This document shows, piece by piece, positions 39,346 through 48,443 of a stretch of 64,000 bases of DNA; positions within the stretch are counted from its first letter, which is position 1; each line of letters opens with the position of its first letter. The notes beneath the pieces were generated by a model. It saw only the letters and a list, made by a program, of their open reading frames with translations. It had not been told where the DNA came from and did no database searches. The position numbers and the translations under genes were made by a program. This stretch comes from an uncultured Clostridia bacterium. Its GTDB lineage: Bacteria; Bacillota; Clostridia; Christensenellales; UBA1242. The stretch spans positions 1 through 64,000 of the forward strand of contig CAKVLP010000001.1 in the NCBI GenBank assembly GCA_934757825.1, read 5' to 3'.

Positions 39346-40308
39346 TTATTTATAGTTTAGTATTTTCAGCACCAACAAGTCAATTGCGTTATTGACCGTA
39401 ATGTTGCTATTTTTTAAGTCGTAATCAAGTTTAATGCAAATGTCGTTTATTTCTTTAAGTTGACGTTTGCTAAATAGCCTTGCCTGTTCTTGCGCCTTGG
39501 TGATTGCGTACTCTTGCACCCCAAGCATTTTAGCCAAATCCGACCTACTTTCCTTGGTTATGCTCACGAAAAACAACCTTCTAAAATGCTTGTAGATAAG
39601 GGCGTGAAGCATTCGAAACTCGTCTTTTCTGGATTTTAGAATTTCCAATATTTCATAGACCTTTTTGCTATTTTTCCTCGCAAGCGCTTCGGTCAGTTCG
39701 TATATCTGAAACTCGGTGCTTTTAGTCACCATTTTTTCCACGTCATCGGCGTTTATTTCGGCGTTGTCGCCCACATAACCCACAAGTTTTTGCAACTCGT
39801 TTGCTATTTTTGAAAGGTCGTTGTTTGTAAAGTCGCAAAGTTTTTCGCACGCTTGCCTAGCGATTGTTTTGTTGTACTTTTTTAATTCGCTCGCAACAAA
39901 CGGGAACACCACGTCTTTACTTAGCCTATTACAATCCACAAGTGTAAAGCTTTTGGATAACGTTTTTAAATAGTCCTCATTCCCACTATCCACAATTAAG
40001 ATTGCACTTGGGTTTGGGTTCTCAAAATACTTAGAGAGCATCTTTTCGTTTTTGAAATCCTTGCCAGCAAGTTTTACATATACAATCCTATATTTTGCAA
40101 AAACTGGAAGCGTATTTAGGGCTTTTATAACCGCATCAAAATCTACATTTTCCTCAAATTTATTGATGTTAAGGTCGTCCATAGTCATTTCGGAGGCGTC
40201 GTAAATTAAGTGATACGATTTGTCTAGCAAAAATGGGTCGTCGCCTTTTAGTAAATAACAATTTTCAATGTTTGATTTCAAACTCTTTTTTAATTCCGCA
40301 AATTTCAT
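39346..40308 (-). CDS. holA: DNA polymerase III delta subunit
   Basis: 320 residues. HolA is the clamp-loader subunit that opens the sliding clamp. The N-terminal AAA-like domain lacks a working P-loop, as in the family (NCYLLKGDDPFLLDKSYHLI; LPVFAKYRIVYVK), and the C-terminal helical collar includes ALIYKHFRRLFFV. The ATG at 40308 has GGAG upstream. It starts 15 bp after comEC; the comEC-holA order is common in Bacillota. Confidence 0.88.
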   Translation of the reverse strand: MKFAELKKSLKSNIENCYLLKGDDPFLLDKSYHLIYDASEMTMDDLNINKFEENVDFDAVIKALNTLPVFAKYRIVYVKLAGKDFKNEKMLSKYFENPNPSAILIVDSGNEDYLKTLSKSFTLVDCNRLSKDVVFPFVASELKKYNKTIARQACEKLCDFTNNDLSKIANELQKLVGYVGDNAEINADDVEKMVTKSTEFQIYELTEALARKNSKKVYEILEILKSRKDEFRMLHALIYKHFRRLFFVSITKESRSDLAKMLGVQEYAITKAQEQARLFSKRQLKEINDICIKLDYDLKNSNITVNNAIDLLVLKILNYK

Positions 40309-40322
40309 AACCACTCACTCCT

Positions 40323-42509
40323 CTATAATTTTACCACAAAGTAATCTTTATTTTCCATACAAATTTTAGTTTTGTCGTTGTCAAAACCAATTTCGTTATG
40401 ATAAATCAATGTTTTATACCCGATTGTATATTCACTATCGATATCATGTTTACAGGAGTTTATGATTAAATAATCCACATTCAAATTGTATCTATTTACA
40501 GCAGACAATGTCGCGCGAGTTGTTTTCGGCATAAACAAAAGCGATTTGCCGTTTATGTCAATTTTCACCCCGCCACACACGCCATTGTAGGTCAAAAACT
40601 TTACACCACAACCACCAGCCGTCTGGTCGTCGGCGTTGTGGATATTTGTATATTTCGCAAGCCTTGTTATAGCGTACGAGTTCAAGCCGTTTTCACGAGG
40701 CAAAACCAAGTTTTTCACTTTGTATTTTTGCAAAAATTCTTCGTAGAATTCAATGTTATTGACTTCAATTACCGGCAAAATCCAACTATCTAAGCGAGCA
40801 ATTTTTGCTTGCCATAATGTGCCATCGACCGAATAATCGTCGTAGCCAACAAGGATTTTTTTGTTATCGGCTGTTGTTAAAACGGCGCTAACACTATTGT
40901 ATTGATAGCACGTTATCATTGAATATGTTTTGTAGGTAGTTGATTTGGCACCGAAAATAAGAAATACGCTACACACTATTGCTAAAGACAAACAAATAAT
41001 ACTTTTTGTCTTTAATCTTATTATCATAAATCTGCAAATCAAGCATAAAATCACAAACACAAAGACTATTAAGTAGCCGAGGTTGTAAAGCCTAAAATGT
41101 GAAAAATTTAAGCCAGCAAAGAAATTAACAACAATCAAAATTGCGTGCAAAAACACCCCCGGAACTGCAAGTAAAATTCCGAGTTTTGCCCAAATACAGC
41201 CCAAAAGCACGCAAATTACCAACACCGGATATGTCACAGCAAAAAGCGGAATTGCGACCATATTTGAAAAAATGCTCATTATGGACACTTCTCCCAGAAC
41301 ATTTGCACATAGTGGAAGAACGCCAAGAGTTACGCAAAACGACATTGCAAAGGTCTGCGCAACCCATTTAGGAAAATGAAGACGGTTGATAAGCACCTTT
41401 GACATTCTGTTGGCAAGCGTAATTATTACAAATACGCACATAAAAGATAGTTGGAAGCCAAGGTTAAATAGACTTAGTGGCGAAAACATAAGTATCACTA
41501 CGGCCGAAAAACTAAGTGAACTAAGCGGATCATATTGCATTCCTATCAAGTCGGCAAACATAAAGACCGTAGACATAATCGTTGCGCGCACAACGCTTGG
41601 CGTAAAATTACACATCACACAGTACAATAAAAGTATTGGAGTTGTGATGAAAAACTTGGTTTTGCGACCTCCTTTAAATAGCCCAATTATAAAATAAATA
41701 AGCCCAGCAAGAAAACCCACATGAAGACCAGAGACCGCCAAGATGTGCGACAAACCAGCAAAACTAAACGCATTCCTAATGTCGTCGCTAATGCGCGATT
41801 TTTCGCCAAACAAAACACTATATGCAAATATGCTATTATCTTCGTTTAGATTATCGTCGAGCAAGTGCCTAACTTTGTCCTGAAAAGCGTAGATAAAGTT
41901 TGGTTTTTTATCCGTTAAGGCAATGTTTGTGATTGTTGTCTGGCAAGTATAAACTTGATTGCTTGAATATGTATCAAAGTTTAAAGTTGTTGTGCAAAGG
42001 CTCTTTTTTTCGATTTTGCCACTAAACGAAACCCCGTCGCCAAGCGAAATGGTTTTTGGCACATCGCCATTTAGATAAGCATAAACCGCGACCTTGCTTT
42101 TTAATTTAGTTCCCCCTACCTTGACATTGGTAAGGATTATTTTATAACTATTTTCTTGATAACCATATCCACAAATCGTACCAGTAATACTTTGCGCGCC
42201 GTTGAATGTTGGATACTTTGCAATAATACTAAACTTTATTCCAAAAGAGCCCACTCCGATTACAAAGCAAATTAAAAATGCAACTACATATTTTAAGTAC
42301 TTTTTTAAGTCGACTTTTTTATAAAAAATAACGAAAAATAAAAACACGAATACCGCAAAAAAGATAAGCACAAATATGCTTTGAAAAAGATTAAATATAT
42401 TTAGAAAAACGATATTAAAAATCCACGACAAAGAAAGTATGCCGGAAAATATTCCGACAAACATAGCAAAGCATATTCGGATATTAAACAATCTCTTCTT
42501 TGGTACCAT
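40323..42509 (-). CDS. comEC: ComEC/Rec2-type DNA uptake channel
   Basis: 728 residues. ComEC forms the inner-membrane channel for single-stranded DNA in transformation. There is an N-terminal set of spans, an OB-like extracellular domain (GVSFSGKIEKKSL), the competence core with VSGLHVGFLAGL and many spans (about 230-500), and a degenerate C-terminal metallo-beta-lactamase-like domain lacking the HxHxDH motif (TTADNKKILVGYDDYSVDGT). Whether uptake works is unknown. No other competence gene is in view. Confidence 0.85.
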   Translation of the reverse strand: MVPKKRLFNIRICFAMFVGIFSGILSLSWIFNIVFLNIFNLFQSIFVLIFFAVFVFLFFVIFYKKVDLKKYLKYVVAFLICFVIGVGSFGIKFSIIAKYPTFNGAQSITGTICGYGYQENSYKIILTNVKVGGTKLKSKVAVYAYLNGDVPKTISLGDGVSFSGKIEKKSLCTTTLNFDTYSSNQVYTCQTTITNIALTDKKPNFIYAFQDKVRHLLDDNLNEDNSIFAYSVLFGEKSRISDDIRNAFSFAGLSHILAVSGLHVGFLAGLIYFIIGLFKGGRKTKFFITTPILLLYCVMCNFTPSVVRATIMSTVFMFADLIGMQYDPLSSLSFSAVVILMFSPLSLFNLGFQLSFMCVFVIITLANRMSKVLINRLHFPKWVAQTFAMSFCVTLGVLPLCANVLGEVSIMSIFSNMVAIPLFAVTYPVLVICVLLGCIWAKLGILLAVPGVFLHAILIVVNFFAGLNFSHFRLYNLGYLIVFVFVILCLICRFMIIRLKTKSIICLSLAIVCSVFLIFGAKSTTYKTYSMITCYQYNSVSAVLTTADNKKILVGYDDYSVDGTLWQAKIARLDSWILPVIEVNNIEFYEEFLQKYKVKNLVLPRENGLNSYAITRLAKYTNIHNADDQTAGGCGVKFLTYNGVCGGVKIDINGKSLLFMPKTTRATLSAVNRYNLNVDYLIINSCKHDIDSEYTIGYKTLIYHNEIGFDNDKTKICMENKDYFVVKL

Positions 42510-42548
42510 ATAAAATATAATAGCATAAATAAAATCAAAAATAAAGTT

Positions 42549-43328
42549 TTATAGCAACTTTGAAACATCTTCTTGGGACATAATTTTTATGATTTTATTC
42601 TTATCATTAAGCACATAAAACTGAACAAATTTAGTAGGGTCAAACAGATTTTTTAAATCCTCAATTTTTGTCTTACGACTTACAGCATAAACCCTGCATT
42701 CCTTTACATCTTTTGGCAAAAACTTACTCACATCATCATATGTGATTGGACTGCTTAGCCCCGCCGAAAACAAGAAAAACGAGATGCAAAAGCACGAAAA
42801 ATTTATGCTATAAAAAATAGAAACAACAAACAAAATTAAGAAGACCACCGATAAAATCAAGGCGATTTTTTTCATACCCTTGCTTACCTTTTCCTTGGCG
42901 CGTTTATTCTTAAAAAAAAGCAAAAAAATGTTTCCGCCATCAAGTGGTTGAATGGGAATTAGGTTAAAAAAGCCAAGCATAAAATTCACAAAAACAAAGT
43001 CCTTTAAGTAATAAAACGACATTGGAAAATACCACCAAATGGCAATGCAAATTAGCCCGATAAATATATTTACAAATGGTCCGATAAAATAAATCAAAAA
43101 GTTTTTCAAACCGCTTTCACTATTGTTTTTGACGCCAAGCATAAATCCAAATGGATATATTGTAATAGTTTCTGACAATACACCCCTATTTCTTGACAAT
43201 AAATAGTGACTTAACTCGTGAATAAAAAGTGCAATAAAATAGTTAAAAAACATAAAAAAATTGCAAAAATAAATTACGAAAAATAAAAATATATAAAATG
43301 TGTAATGTACTTTTATTCTTAATCCCAT
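42549..43328 (-). CDS. spoIVFB: SpoIVFB-like intramembrane M50 metalloprotease
   Basis: 259 residues. SpoIVFB cleaves pro-sigma-K in the mother cell. HExxH zinc motif HELSHYLLSR near 37-41 within a span, a second motif NLIPIQPLDGGN near 120-131 giving the third ligand Asp, five to six spans, and a C-terminal CBS-like cytoplasmic part (CRVYAVSRKTKIEDLKNLF). It overlaps the upstream SpoIVFA-like gene by ten bases, the expected order for the pair. Confidence 0.82.
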   Translation of the reverse strand: MGLRIKVHYTFYIFLFFVIYFCNFFMFFNYFIALFIHELSHYLLSRNRGVLSETITIYPFGFMLGVKNNSESGLKNFLIYFIGPFVNIFIGLICIAIWWYFPMSFYYLKDFVFVNFMLGFFNLIPIQPLDGGNIFLLFFKNKRAKEKVSKGMKKIALILSVVFLILFVVSIFYSINFSCFCISFFLFSAGLSSPITYDDVSKFLPKDVKECRVYAVSRKTKIEDLKNLFDPTKFVQFYVLNDKNKIIKIMSQEDVSKLL

Positions 43329-43891
43329 TTTATAAAACTCTTATACAAGTAAAGTCCAGACACCTGTTTTCCATTTTGAATTGCCACAAATTCTATTGTA
43401 TCACCCTCGGTTGCCGTGGCAATTTCTTTGCCTTGTTTTACGACACTTCCCTTAGTCACTCCACAAACTTTAATACCACTTATTATAGTGAATAGGTTAT
43501 CGCCGTGTTTAATTTTTATATACTTTTGTTCGGCGGTTCCCACTTCTACAACTTCGCCTGATGCAGGTGCAATTACCATAATGCTACTACCCACTTTAAA
43601 CCTTAGTGAAGTGTTTAAATTTTCCACATCATCACTTTTTACAGGAACTATAAAATTAAGGTTTTCGCCACTCACAAATGTGGCAATTTGCACATCGTGA
43701 TACAACTCATTTATAGGGTTGGCAGCCCTTAAAGATTTAGACAAAACAGTGCCAGTATTTATAGCAAAAATTGAAACCAAAGCCACAAGCAAAAAAATGC
43801 TTGAAGCCACAAAAGTTTTAATATCATAATGCTTAATATTTTTATACACAATGTTGTGTTTGTATAGCGCAACGATTTTTATTTTTCTCAT
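43319..43891 (-). CDS. spoIVFA: SpoIVFA-like M23/LytM-fold membrane protein
   Basis: 190 residues. One N-terminal membrane span (27-48), then an extracytoplasmic domain ending in a degenerate M23/LytM fold (PASGEVVEVGTAEQKYIKIK followed by LFTIISGIKVCGVTKGSVVK) without the catalytic HxxxD/HxH residues. SpoIVFA is an inhibitor and anchor of SpoIVFB. Assignment follows from the fold and from overlap with the M50 gene. A GTCATATT sigma-E-like -35 element is seen upstream. Confidence 0.75.
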   Translation of the reverse strand: MRKIKIVALYKHNIVYKNIKHYDIKTFVASSIFLLVALVSIFAINTGTVLSKSLRAANPINELYHDVQIATFVSGENLNFIVPVKSDDVENLNTSLRFKVGSSIMVIAPASGEVVEVGTAEQKYIKIKHGDNLFTIISGIKVCGVTKGSVVKQGKEIATATEGDTIEFVAIQNGKQVSGLYLYKSFIKWD

Positions 43892-43928
43892 AATAACCTC
43901 AATAAATATTTATTTCTAAAAACAAAAA

Positions 43929-43956
43929 AATATGACTTGCTATTTTAGCAAGCCAC
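43929..43956 (-). terminator. Hairpin after minE; overlaps a sigma-E-like -35 element
   Basis: Minus strand CTTGCTA/TAGCAAG hairpin then T-rich sequence. Directly after it GTCATATT (43936-43929) matches a sigma-E -35 box; the -10 is weak. Confidence 0.5.
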
Positions 43957-43973
43957 AAAAGAATTACAAAATT

Positions 43974-44210
43974 TTACAACACAGTTTGGACTATAAACAC
44001 CCTATCCGCTTCACAAGTAAAATTGACTAAATATTTTCCGTTGTTGTCAATCCCTATATCAAGTTTTACATCATCAAATTTTATATCCATATAATTTTGC
44101 AAAACAAAGACAATTTCACTTTTTAACAACTTTACAAGTTTTAAGGGATTATCCTTTTTGTCCGCTTTAATCAGATTGTTAATCCTATTTATCGCAACAG
44201 CATTTTCCAT
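43974..44210 (-). CDS. minE: MinE-like cell division topological specificity factor
   Basis: 78 residues from the ATG at 44210, which overlaps the minD stop by one base (TAATG). MinE drives pole-to-pole oscillation of MinD. The C-terminal part (LVKLLKSEIVFVLQNYMDIK, then VKLDIGIDNNGKYLVNFTC) fits the MinE topological domain (E-I-V-Y-I pattern followed by a strand). The N-terminal MinD-binding helix is short and diverged. Position after minD is the main support. Confidence 0.68.
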   Translation of the reverse strand: MENAVAINRINNLIKADKKDNPLKLVKLLKSEIVFVLQNYMDIKFDDVKLDIGIDNNGKYLVNFTCEADRVFIVQTVL

Positions 44211-45001
44211 TACACCCACTTCCTTATATTCTTTTTCAAACTTCCCCAAAAGCCTTTATATTTTTTAGTGCAATCAAAAACCTCATCTTTGCCATAGTGA
44301 AGTTTTTTTATTATACTTCCAAACGCCAAATATGCACCCGCTCGTTTTGACAATTGCCCCGCACTCATAAGTTGATATGTAATAAAATCATCTTCGGGAA
44401 CAACTCCCAAAATGTCTGTTTTAAGGTATTTGCCTATCTCTTCCACCGCCAACATTTCACCGTCAACAACTAGGTCGCCTCTAACCCTATTTACAATTGT
44501 ACCAATAAGTGAAATATGTTTGCTAGCAAGTATCGAAACAACCTTGTCAGCGTCGCGAATAGCAGAAAGATGCGGAGTTGTGACAACTATCGCTTCGCTT
44601 GCGCACGCTATCGCCCTTGAAAAACCACCCTCAATCCCAGCCGGACAATCAATCAAAATGTAGTCAAAAAAATCGTCTAATTGGTCAAGGATTCCGCACA
44701 ATTTGTCCGACACATCAAAATTAAGGTACATTTGATTACTTGGAAGAATATATAAATTGGAGACAAAGAAATCCTGAATTAGTGCTTGTTTTGGTCGACA
44801 TCTACCAGAAATGACATCAACAAGGTCGTATACAATTTTATTTTCCACACCCAGAACCACGTCAAGGTTGTTTAACCCAATATCGGCGTCCATTAAAAGA
44901 ACTTTTAGCCCGTCCGTCGCAAGCGCATAGCCAAGATTGGCGCAAATTGTTGTCTTTCCGACACCGCCTTTCCCACTTGTTATAACAATTTTTCTTGCCA
45001 T
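44210..45001 (-). CDS. minD: Septum site-determining ATPase MinD
   Basis: 263 residues. MinD is a membrane-cycling ParA-family ATPase that positions the division septum. Deviant Walker A GKGGVGKTT (10-18), LMDADIGLNNLD, IDCPAGIEGGF and a C-terminal amphipathic membrane helix (WGSLKKNIRKWV) are all present. It precedes minE. It is separated from the MreB-like gene upstream by a terminator. Confidence 0.95.
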   Translation of the reverse strand: MARKIVITSGKGGVGKTTICANLGYALATDGLKVLLMDADIGLNNLDVVLGVENKIVYDLVDVISGRCRPKQALIQDFFVSNLYILPSNQMYLNFDVSDKLCGILDQLDDFFDYILIDCPAGIEGGFSRAIACASEAIVVTTPHLSAIRDADKVVSILASKHISLIGTIVNRVRGDLVVDGEMLAVEEIGKYLKTDILGVVPEDDFITYQLMSAGQLSKRAGAYLAFGSIIKKLHYGKDEVFDCTKKYKGFWGSLKKNIRKWV

Positions 45002-45038
45002 AATTTCTCCTATTTATAAGTAGGATAATGCCAGACTT

Positions 45039-45087
45039 AAAAAAAGTAAAGCGACTTTAAATCACTTAAAGCCTCTTTACTTTTTTT
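45039..45087 (-). terminator. Terminator between the MreB-like gene and minD
   Basis: AAAGTAAAG...CTTTACTTT arms with A and T runs. Confidence 0.75.
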
Positions 45088-45132
45088 CCGATAAAACATA
45101 TTAAAATTGTCTAAAATATTACATTTTATTTC

Positions 45133-46131
45133 TTAATTCATAGCCATTAGTTTTTCAAGTTTTTCTGGCTCATTTACAAGTTTTTCAGCGCCAAAAATTG
45201 ATGTATACTCTGGTCGTTCTGCGACATAAACTGGAAGACCAAGTCTACTTTTTAGGAATTTATCAAGCCCCGTTATATTTGCAAGCCCTCCCGTTAAATA
45301 TATGCCAGTTTTGCCGATATCTCCGATGATATCATTTGTGCACATACTAAGCACTTTGTTTGCCAAGTCGCATATTTTTAGAAAAAATCCAACATAAATT
45401 TCCCTAAGTTCGCGTGCGCTAATTGACAATTCGTTGCTAAGTCCATTTTCGTCCAATATTGTTATATCGCACCCAAGTTGGTCATTTGGAAGCATAGAAT
45501 TTACTTGTTTTTTAATCTTTTCGGCATACATTTCGGGCACATTCATCTGGAAAACGCTTCTCAAATAGTCTTCAATTTCCAAGTCAAGGGTTCTGCCACC
45601 AAGGTCAACTGTACAACCTTGTATAATTCTACCCCTTAGGACGATTGAAATATCAGTAGAATCTCCGCCCAAATCGATAAGCATATGAGCACGCTTATTA
45701 TCGTTATCAATTTCAAGTTCCTGAAAACTTGCTAGCGCGCTCTGCACTGTATCCACATTTTTATATCCAAGCGAATACCCAAGGTTAACAAACTCATTTT
45801 TGTCGGTCTGCGACAAACTTGTAGGTGTTAACCACAACAAATTACCTCTAAAAAACTTCTTTTCGTTAAGTTTTTCAAGGAATTTGATAAGCAGTTTTTT
45901 AGCAAAATCCTTATTGGCAATCACGCCATTTTTCATAGGGCAAACAAGTTGAAGTTCGGGCTTATTTACGCTTAGTTTCACAGCCTCATCACCCACCGCT
46001 CTAACAGGATTTTTCCTATCTTTTGGGTCAATTAAAAGTAAAGTGGGCTCGTTTAAAACAACGCCCACTCCCGATTTTAAAATCCTAGTATTAGTACAAC
46101 CCAAACTTATTGCAATGTTATACTTAGTCAT
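45133..46131 (-). CDS. Divergent MreB/Mbl-like actin homologue
   Basis: 332 residues of the actin/Hsp70 ATPase fold. Phosphate 1 motif ISLGCTNTRI (8-17; the usual DLGT has Ser-Leu-Gly-Cys here), phosphate 2 LIDLGGDSTDISIV near 150, adenosine motif IYLTGGLANITGL near 283. MreB-family proteins form membrane filaments guiding wall synthesis. The P1 Asp is replaced by Ser, so ATPase activity may be changed. No mreC or mreD follows, so it may be a sporulation- or division-specific paralogue. Confidence 0.78.
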   Translation of the reverse strand: MTKYNIAISLGCTNTRILKSGVGVVLNEPTLLLIDPKDRKNPVRAVGDEAVKLSVNKPELQLVCPMKNGVIANKDFAKKLLIKFLEKLNEKKFFRGNLLWLTPTSLSQTDKNEFVNLGYSLGYKNVDTVQSALASFQELEIDNDNKRAHMLIDLGGDSTDISIVLRGRIIQGCTVDLGGRTLDLEIEDYLRSVFQMNVPEMYAEKIKKQVNSMLPNDQLGCDITILDENGLSNELSISARELREIYVGFFLKICDLANKVLSMCTNDIIGDIGKTGIYLTGGLANITGLDKFLKSRLGLPVYVAERPEYTSIFGAEKLVNEPEKLEKLMAMN

Positions 46132-46145
46132 ATGAAAATTATCCT

Positions 46146-47660
46146 TTAAATAATTTCTAGATTTTTATTGAAACACTTTTTGAATTCGCTTGCTACAAGG
46201 CTTGCGTATTTAATTTCTAGCGACGCATCAGCGTTAACAATAGTCTTCATAATAACGCTATCGCCCAAAATGTCGCAGTTTATATCCACAACATTTGCAA
46301 AGCCAGTCACATTAAGACCTTCTGCAATTCTTAGAATTACCGCAAGTTTTTTAACCGCTTGCAAGTCGTCCTCAGTCACAAGGTCTTTGTATTTAACCCA
46401 TTCAACAAGGCTAAAATTATCAAACTCACAAAGTTCTGCCACGAAACTAGCCATAACAATCTCCGAGTGTGACACGCCATAGATTTCGCTATTTAGAATA
46501 ATGTTAAACGCGATTTTCTCTTTGTCGTGATAGTTTACTCGAAGCCCAGAATTGTACAAATAACTTGCAATTCTTAGGACTCTAATGTATGTCCTGCCAA
46601 GTTTGTGCAAAACTTTAAGTTGTTTGAATAGTATCATCGACAAATTGTAATTGTGCACAGCGGAAGGGCTTGAATTGTCGTAGTATTCATTGATTGTTTG
46701 AAGGCTATATCCAAGTGTATCACTTATTGGTTTTTCAATGGTCAAAGGAATTGCGTAATTAAGTGCAACACCTTCCATATATCCTGTTCTGCTAATAACA
46801 ATTGTGTCCTTGTTGTTTAGCGCCCAGAACGCGTCCATCATAGTAAACGCAGTCATTAGATATTTGCTATCTTCAATTGTAATTTGTTTAATTTTGGTCG
46901 CTTTTGTAATGTCTTGGTTTTTCAAAACACCATAAACCTTAGCAAAGTCCTCTTTTCTCACAGGATAATTGTGAGCGATATCAAGCGGATATTTTGTGGC
47001 TTTTCTAGCCAAAATACCGAGGTTGTTAAACATATTCCCAACGCCGATTATCTCAAACTCGTCTGGAAGAGTGTTTGCAAATTCAAGGTCTTTTATCTCA
47101 TTAGTGAAATACTCTCTAACCTTTGCACAAAACTCGTCGGTCGTTATGCCTTGCGCGTAAAATTTGTTGTACATTGTCTCGTATCCGATTGGGATAAACT
47201 TGGTTTCTAGAATGTTTCTTCTATTATACAAAATGAATGTTGTATTAAAACTATTGATGTTAACAATCAAACTCTTAGGTTTGTTGAATGTATTTATAAC
47301 CGCGCTATAAATGAAATTAACCTCGTCCTCAGGAGTAATTACATTGAATGTAAAACCGGTTACGTTTTGGATTTCGTTAAGCACGCCATTGTTGTTTTTA
47401 GCATCGTTTAGCAAACAAGTCGCATAGCAAAGAGTTGTTTTTATCTCTTCGGCGTCAATCATCTGCTTATAAACTTTCATAATAGACACAACATCCTTAA
47501 TAACAGCAGGTTTAAATAAGTAATCGTTGTAGAAGTCCTTAGTTAGATTTACAGGCATAGACACTGTTTTGTACGGAGCGAAGGACTTGTTTTTGTTTAT
47601 ATGCACAAACTGCATCTTTACATTATCAGAATTTAAAAGAATAATCGCAATATTTTCCAA
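46146..47660 (-). CDS. Ppx/GppA-family phosphatase-like protein
   Basis: 504 residues. The N-terminal 300 residues have an actin-like Ppx/GppA fold with weak motifs (SLIVNINSFNTTFILYN in place of the canonical DIGGGS), and the C-terminal 190 an HD-like helical domain (KVLHKLGRTYIRVLRIASYL; NSEIYGVSHSEIVMASFVAE). Family members hydrolyse polyphosphate or pppGpp; the loss of the Gly-rich motif suggests reduced or altered activity. The start codon is TTG (47660) with AAAGGAG upstream. It lies 14 bp before the MreB-like gene, so they form an operon. Confidence 0.68.
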   Translation of the reverse strand: MENIAIILLNSDNVKMQFVHINKNKSFAPYKTVSMPVNLTKDFYNDYLFKPAVIKDVVSIMKVYKQMIDAEEIKTTLCYATCLLNDAKNNNGVLNEIQNVTGFTFNVITPEDEVNFIYSAVINTFNKPKSLIVNINSFNTTFILYNRRNILETKFIPIGYETMYNKFYAQGITTDEFCAKVREYFTNEIKDLEFANTLPDEFEIIGVGNMFNNLGILARKATKYPLDIAHNYPVRKEDFAKVYGVLKNQDITKATKIKQITIEDSKYLMTAFTMMDAFWALNNKDTIVISRTGYMEGVALNYAIPLTIEKPISDTLGYSLQTINEYYDNSSPSAVHNYNLSMILFKQLKVLHKLGRTYIRVLRIASYLYNSGLRVNYHDKEKIAFNIILNSEIYGVSHSEIVMASFVAELCEFDNFSLVEWVKYKDLVTEDDLQAVKKLAVILRIAEGLNVTGFANVVDINCDILGDSVIMKTIVNADASLEIKYASLVASEFKKCFNKNLEII

Positions 47661-47766
47661 GCGTCACATCTCCTTTTTTTAAAGTCTTTTAACTTACTAG
47701 CATTATAACATATAATTCGGGCTTTGTACACCTAAACTTTTCATTTTGGTGCAAAATTTTAAAATA

Positions 47767-47796
47767 AAAAAGAGCGAATAACCCTATCCGCTCTTA
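47767..47796 (-). terminator. Terminator of the ferredoxin gene
   Basis: AAGAGCG/CGCTCTT hairpin; the stop codon at 47794-47796 is inside the 5' arm on the minus strand. Confidence 0.75.
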
Positions 47797-47961
47797 GTCG
47801 TTTGAAATCGCTTCAACTGGGCAAACAGCCACACAAGTTTGACATTTGATGCAAATGTCTTTGTTGATTTTTGCTTTGCCATCTTCCATTGTGATTGCTC
47901 CAACTGGGCATGCTCCCATACAAGCACCACAGCCAATACACTTGTTTCTATCTACAACCAT
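47794..47961 (-). CDS. 2[4Fe-4S] ferredoxin
   Basis: 55 residues. Clostridial-type electron carrier with two CxxCxxCxxxCP cluster motifs: CIGCGACMGACP (8-19) and CIKCQTCVAVCP (37-48). It donates low-potential electrons in anaerobic metabolism. AAAGGAGA precedes the ATG; monocistronic with its own terminator. It indicates an anaerobe. Confidence 0.95.
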   Translation of the reverse strand: MVVDRNKCIGCGACMGACPVGAITMEDGKAKINKDICIKCQTCVAVCPVEAISND

Positions 47962-48020
47962 GGTTTATCTCCTTTTCTAACTAACCATAGTATATCAAAT
48001 TGCACCGCAAATGCCAAATA

Positions 48021-48443
48021 CTATTTATCAAATTTTACAAGTGCTACAAATTTAATTTGGGCTTTTTTGTTTTCCTCTTTTTTAGGGATAAATATCGTAA
48101 CTATTTGCCACACGCCGACCAACAAAAGAAACCCGCCAAACAGTTTTTTAAGTAGCCCGTTTGTTATTCCCATAGCAAGAAGCGACCCGCCAACCGACGA
48201 CACAATTCCGCTTAGCATAATGGGAATTCCCACCTTAAAATCGACCAGTTTGTTTTTGCAGTGGATAATAAGTGCAACAATCGACATTGGCACAAAAACA
48301 ATAAGGTTTATGCCTTGCGCATTTCGCTGTTCTACGCCCAAAAATATGCTCAAAATAGGGATAAGAAGCGTGCCTCCGCCCATACCCATTCCTGCAATAA
48401 TTCCGCTAACGACCCCCGCCAGTCCAAACCAAACAATGTTCAT
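48021..48443 (-). CDS. Half-size TSUP (TauE/SafE) permease, second gene
   Basis: 140 residues with four membrane spans, equal to one repeat of the eight-span TSUP/TauE-SafE fold. The N-terminus has the family motif AGVVSGIIAGMGMGGG followed by a Pro-containing helix. It overlaps the upstream half gene by four bases (ATGA), so both are translated together and probably assemble into one transporter. Family members export or import sulfite, sulfonates or similar anions; the substrate is unknown. Confidence 0.75.
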   Translation of the reverse strand: MNIVWFGLAGVVSGIIAGMGMGGGTLLIPILSIFLGVEQRNAQGINLIVFVPMSIVALIIHCKNKLVDFKVGIPIMLSGIVSSVGGSLLAMGITNGLLKKLFGGFLLLVGVWQIVTIFIPKKEENKKAQIKFVALVKFDK

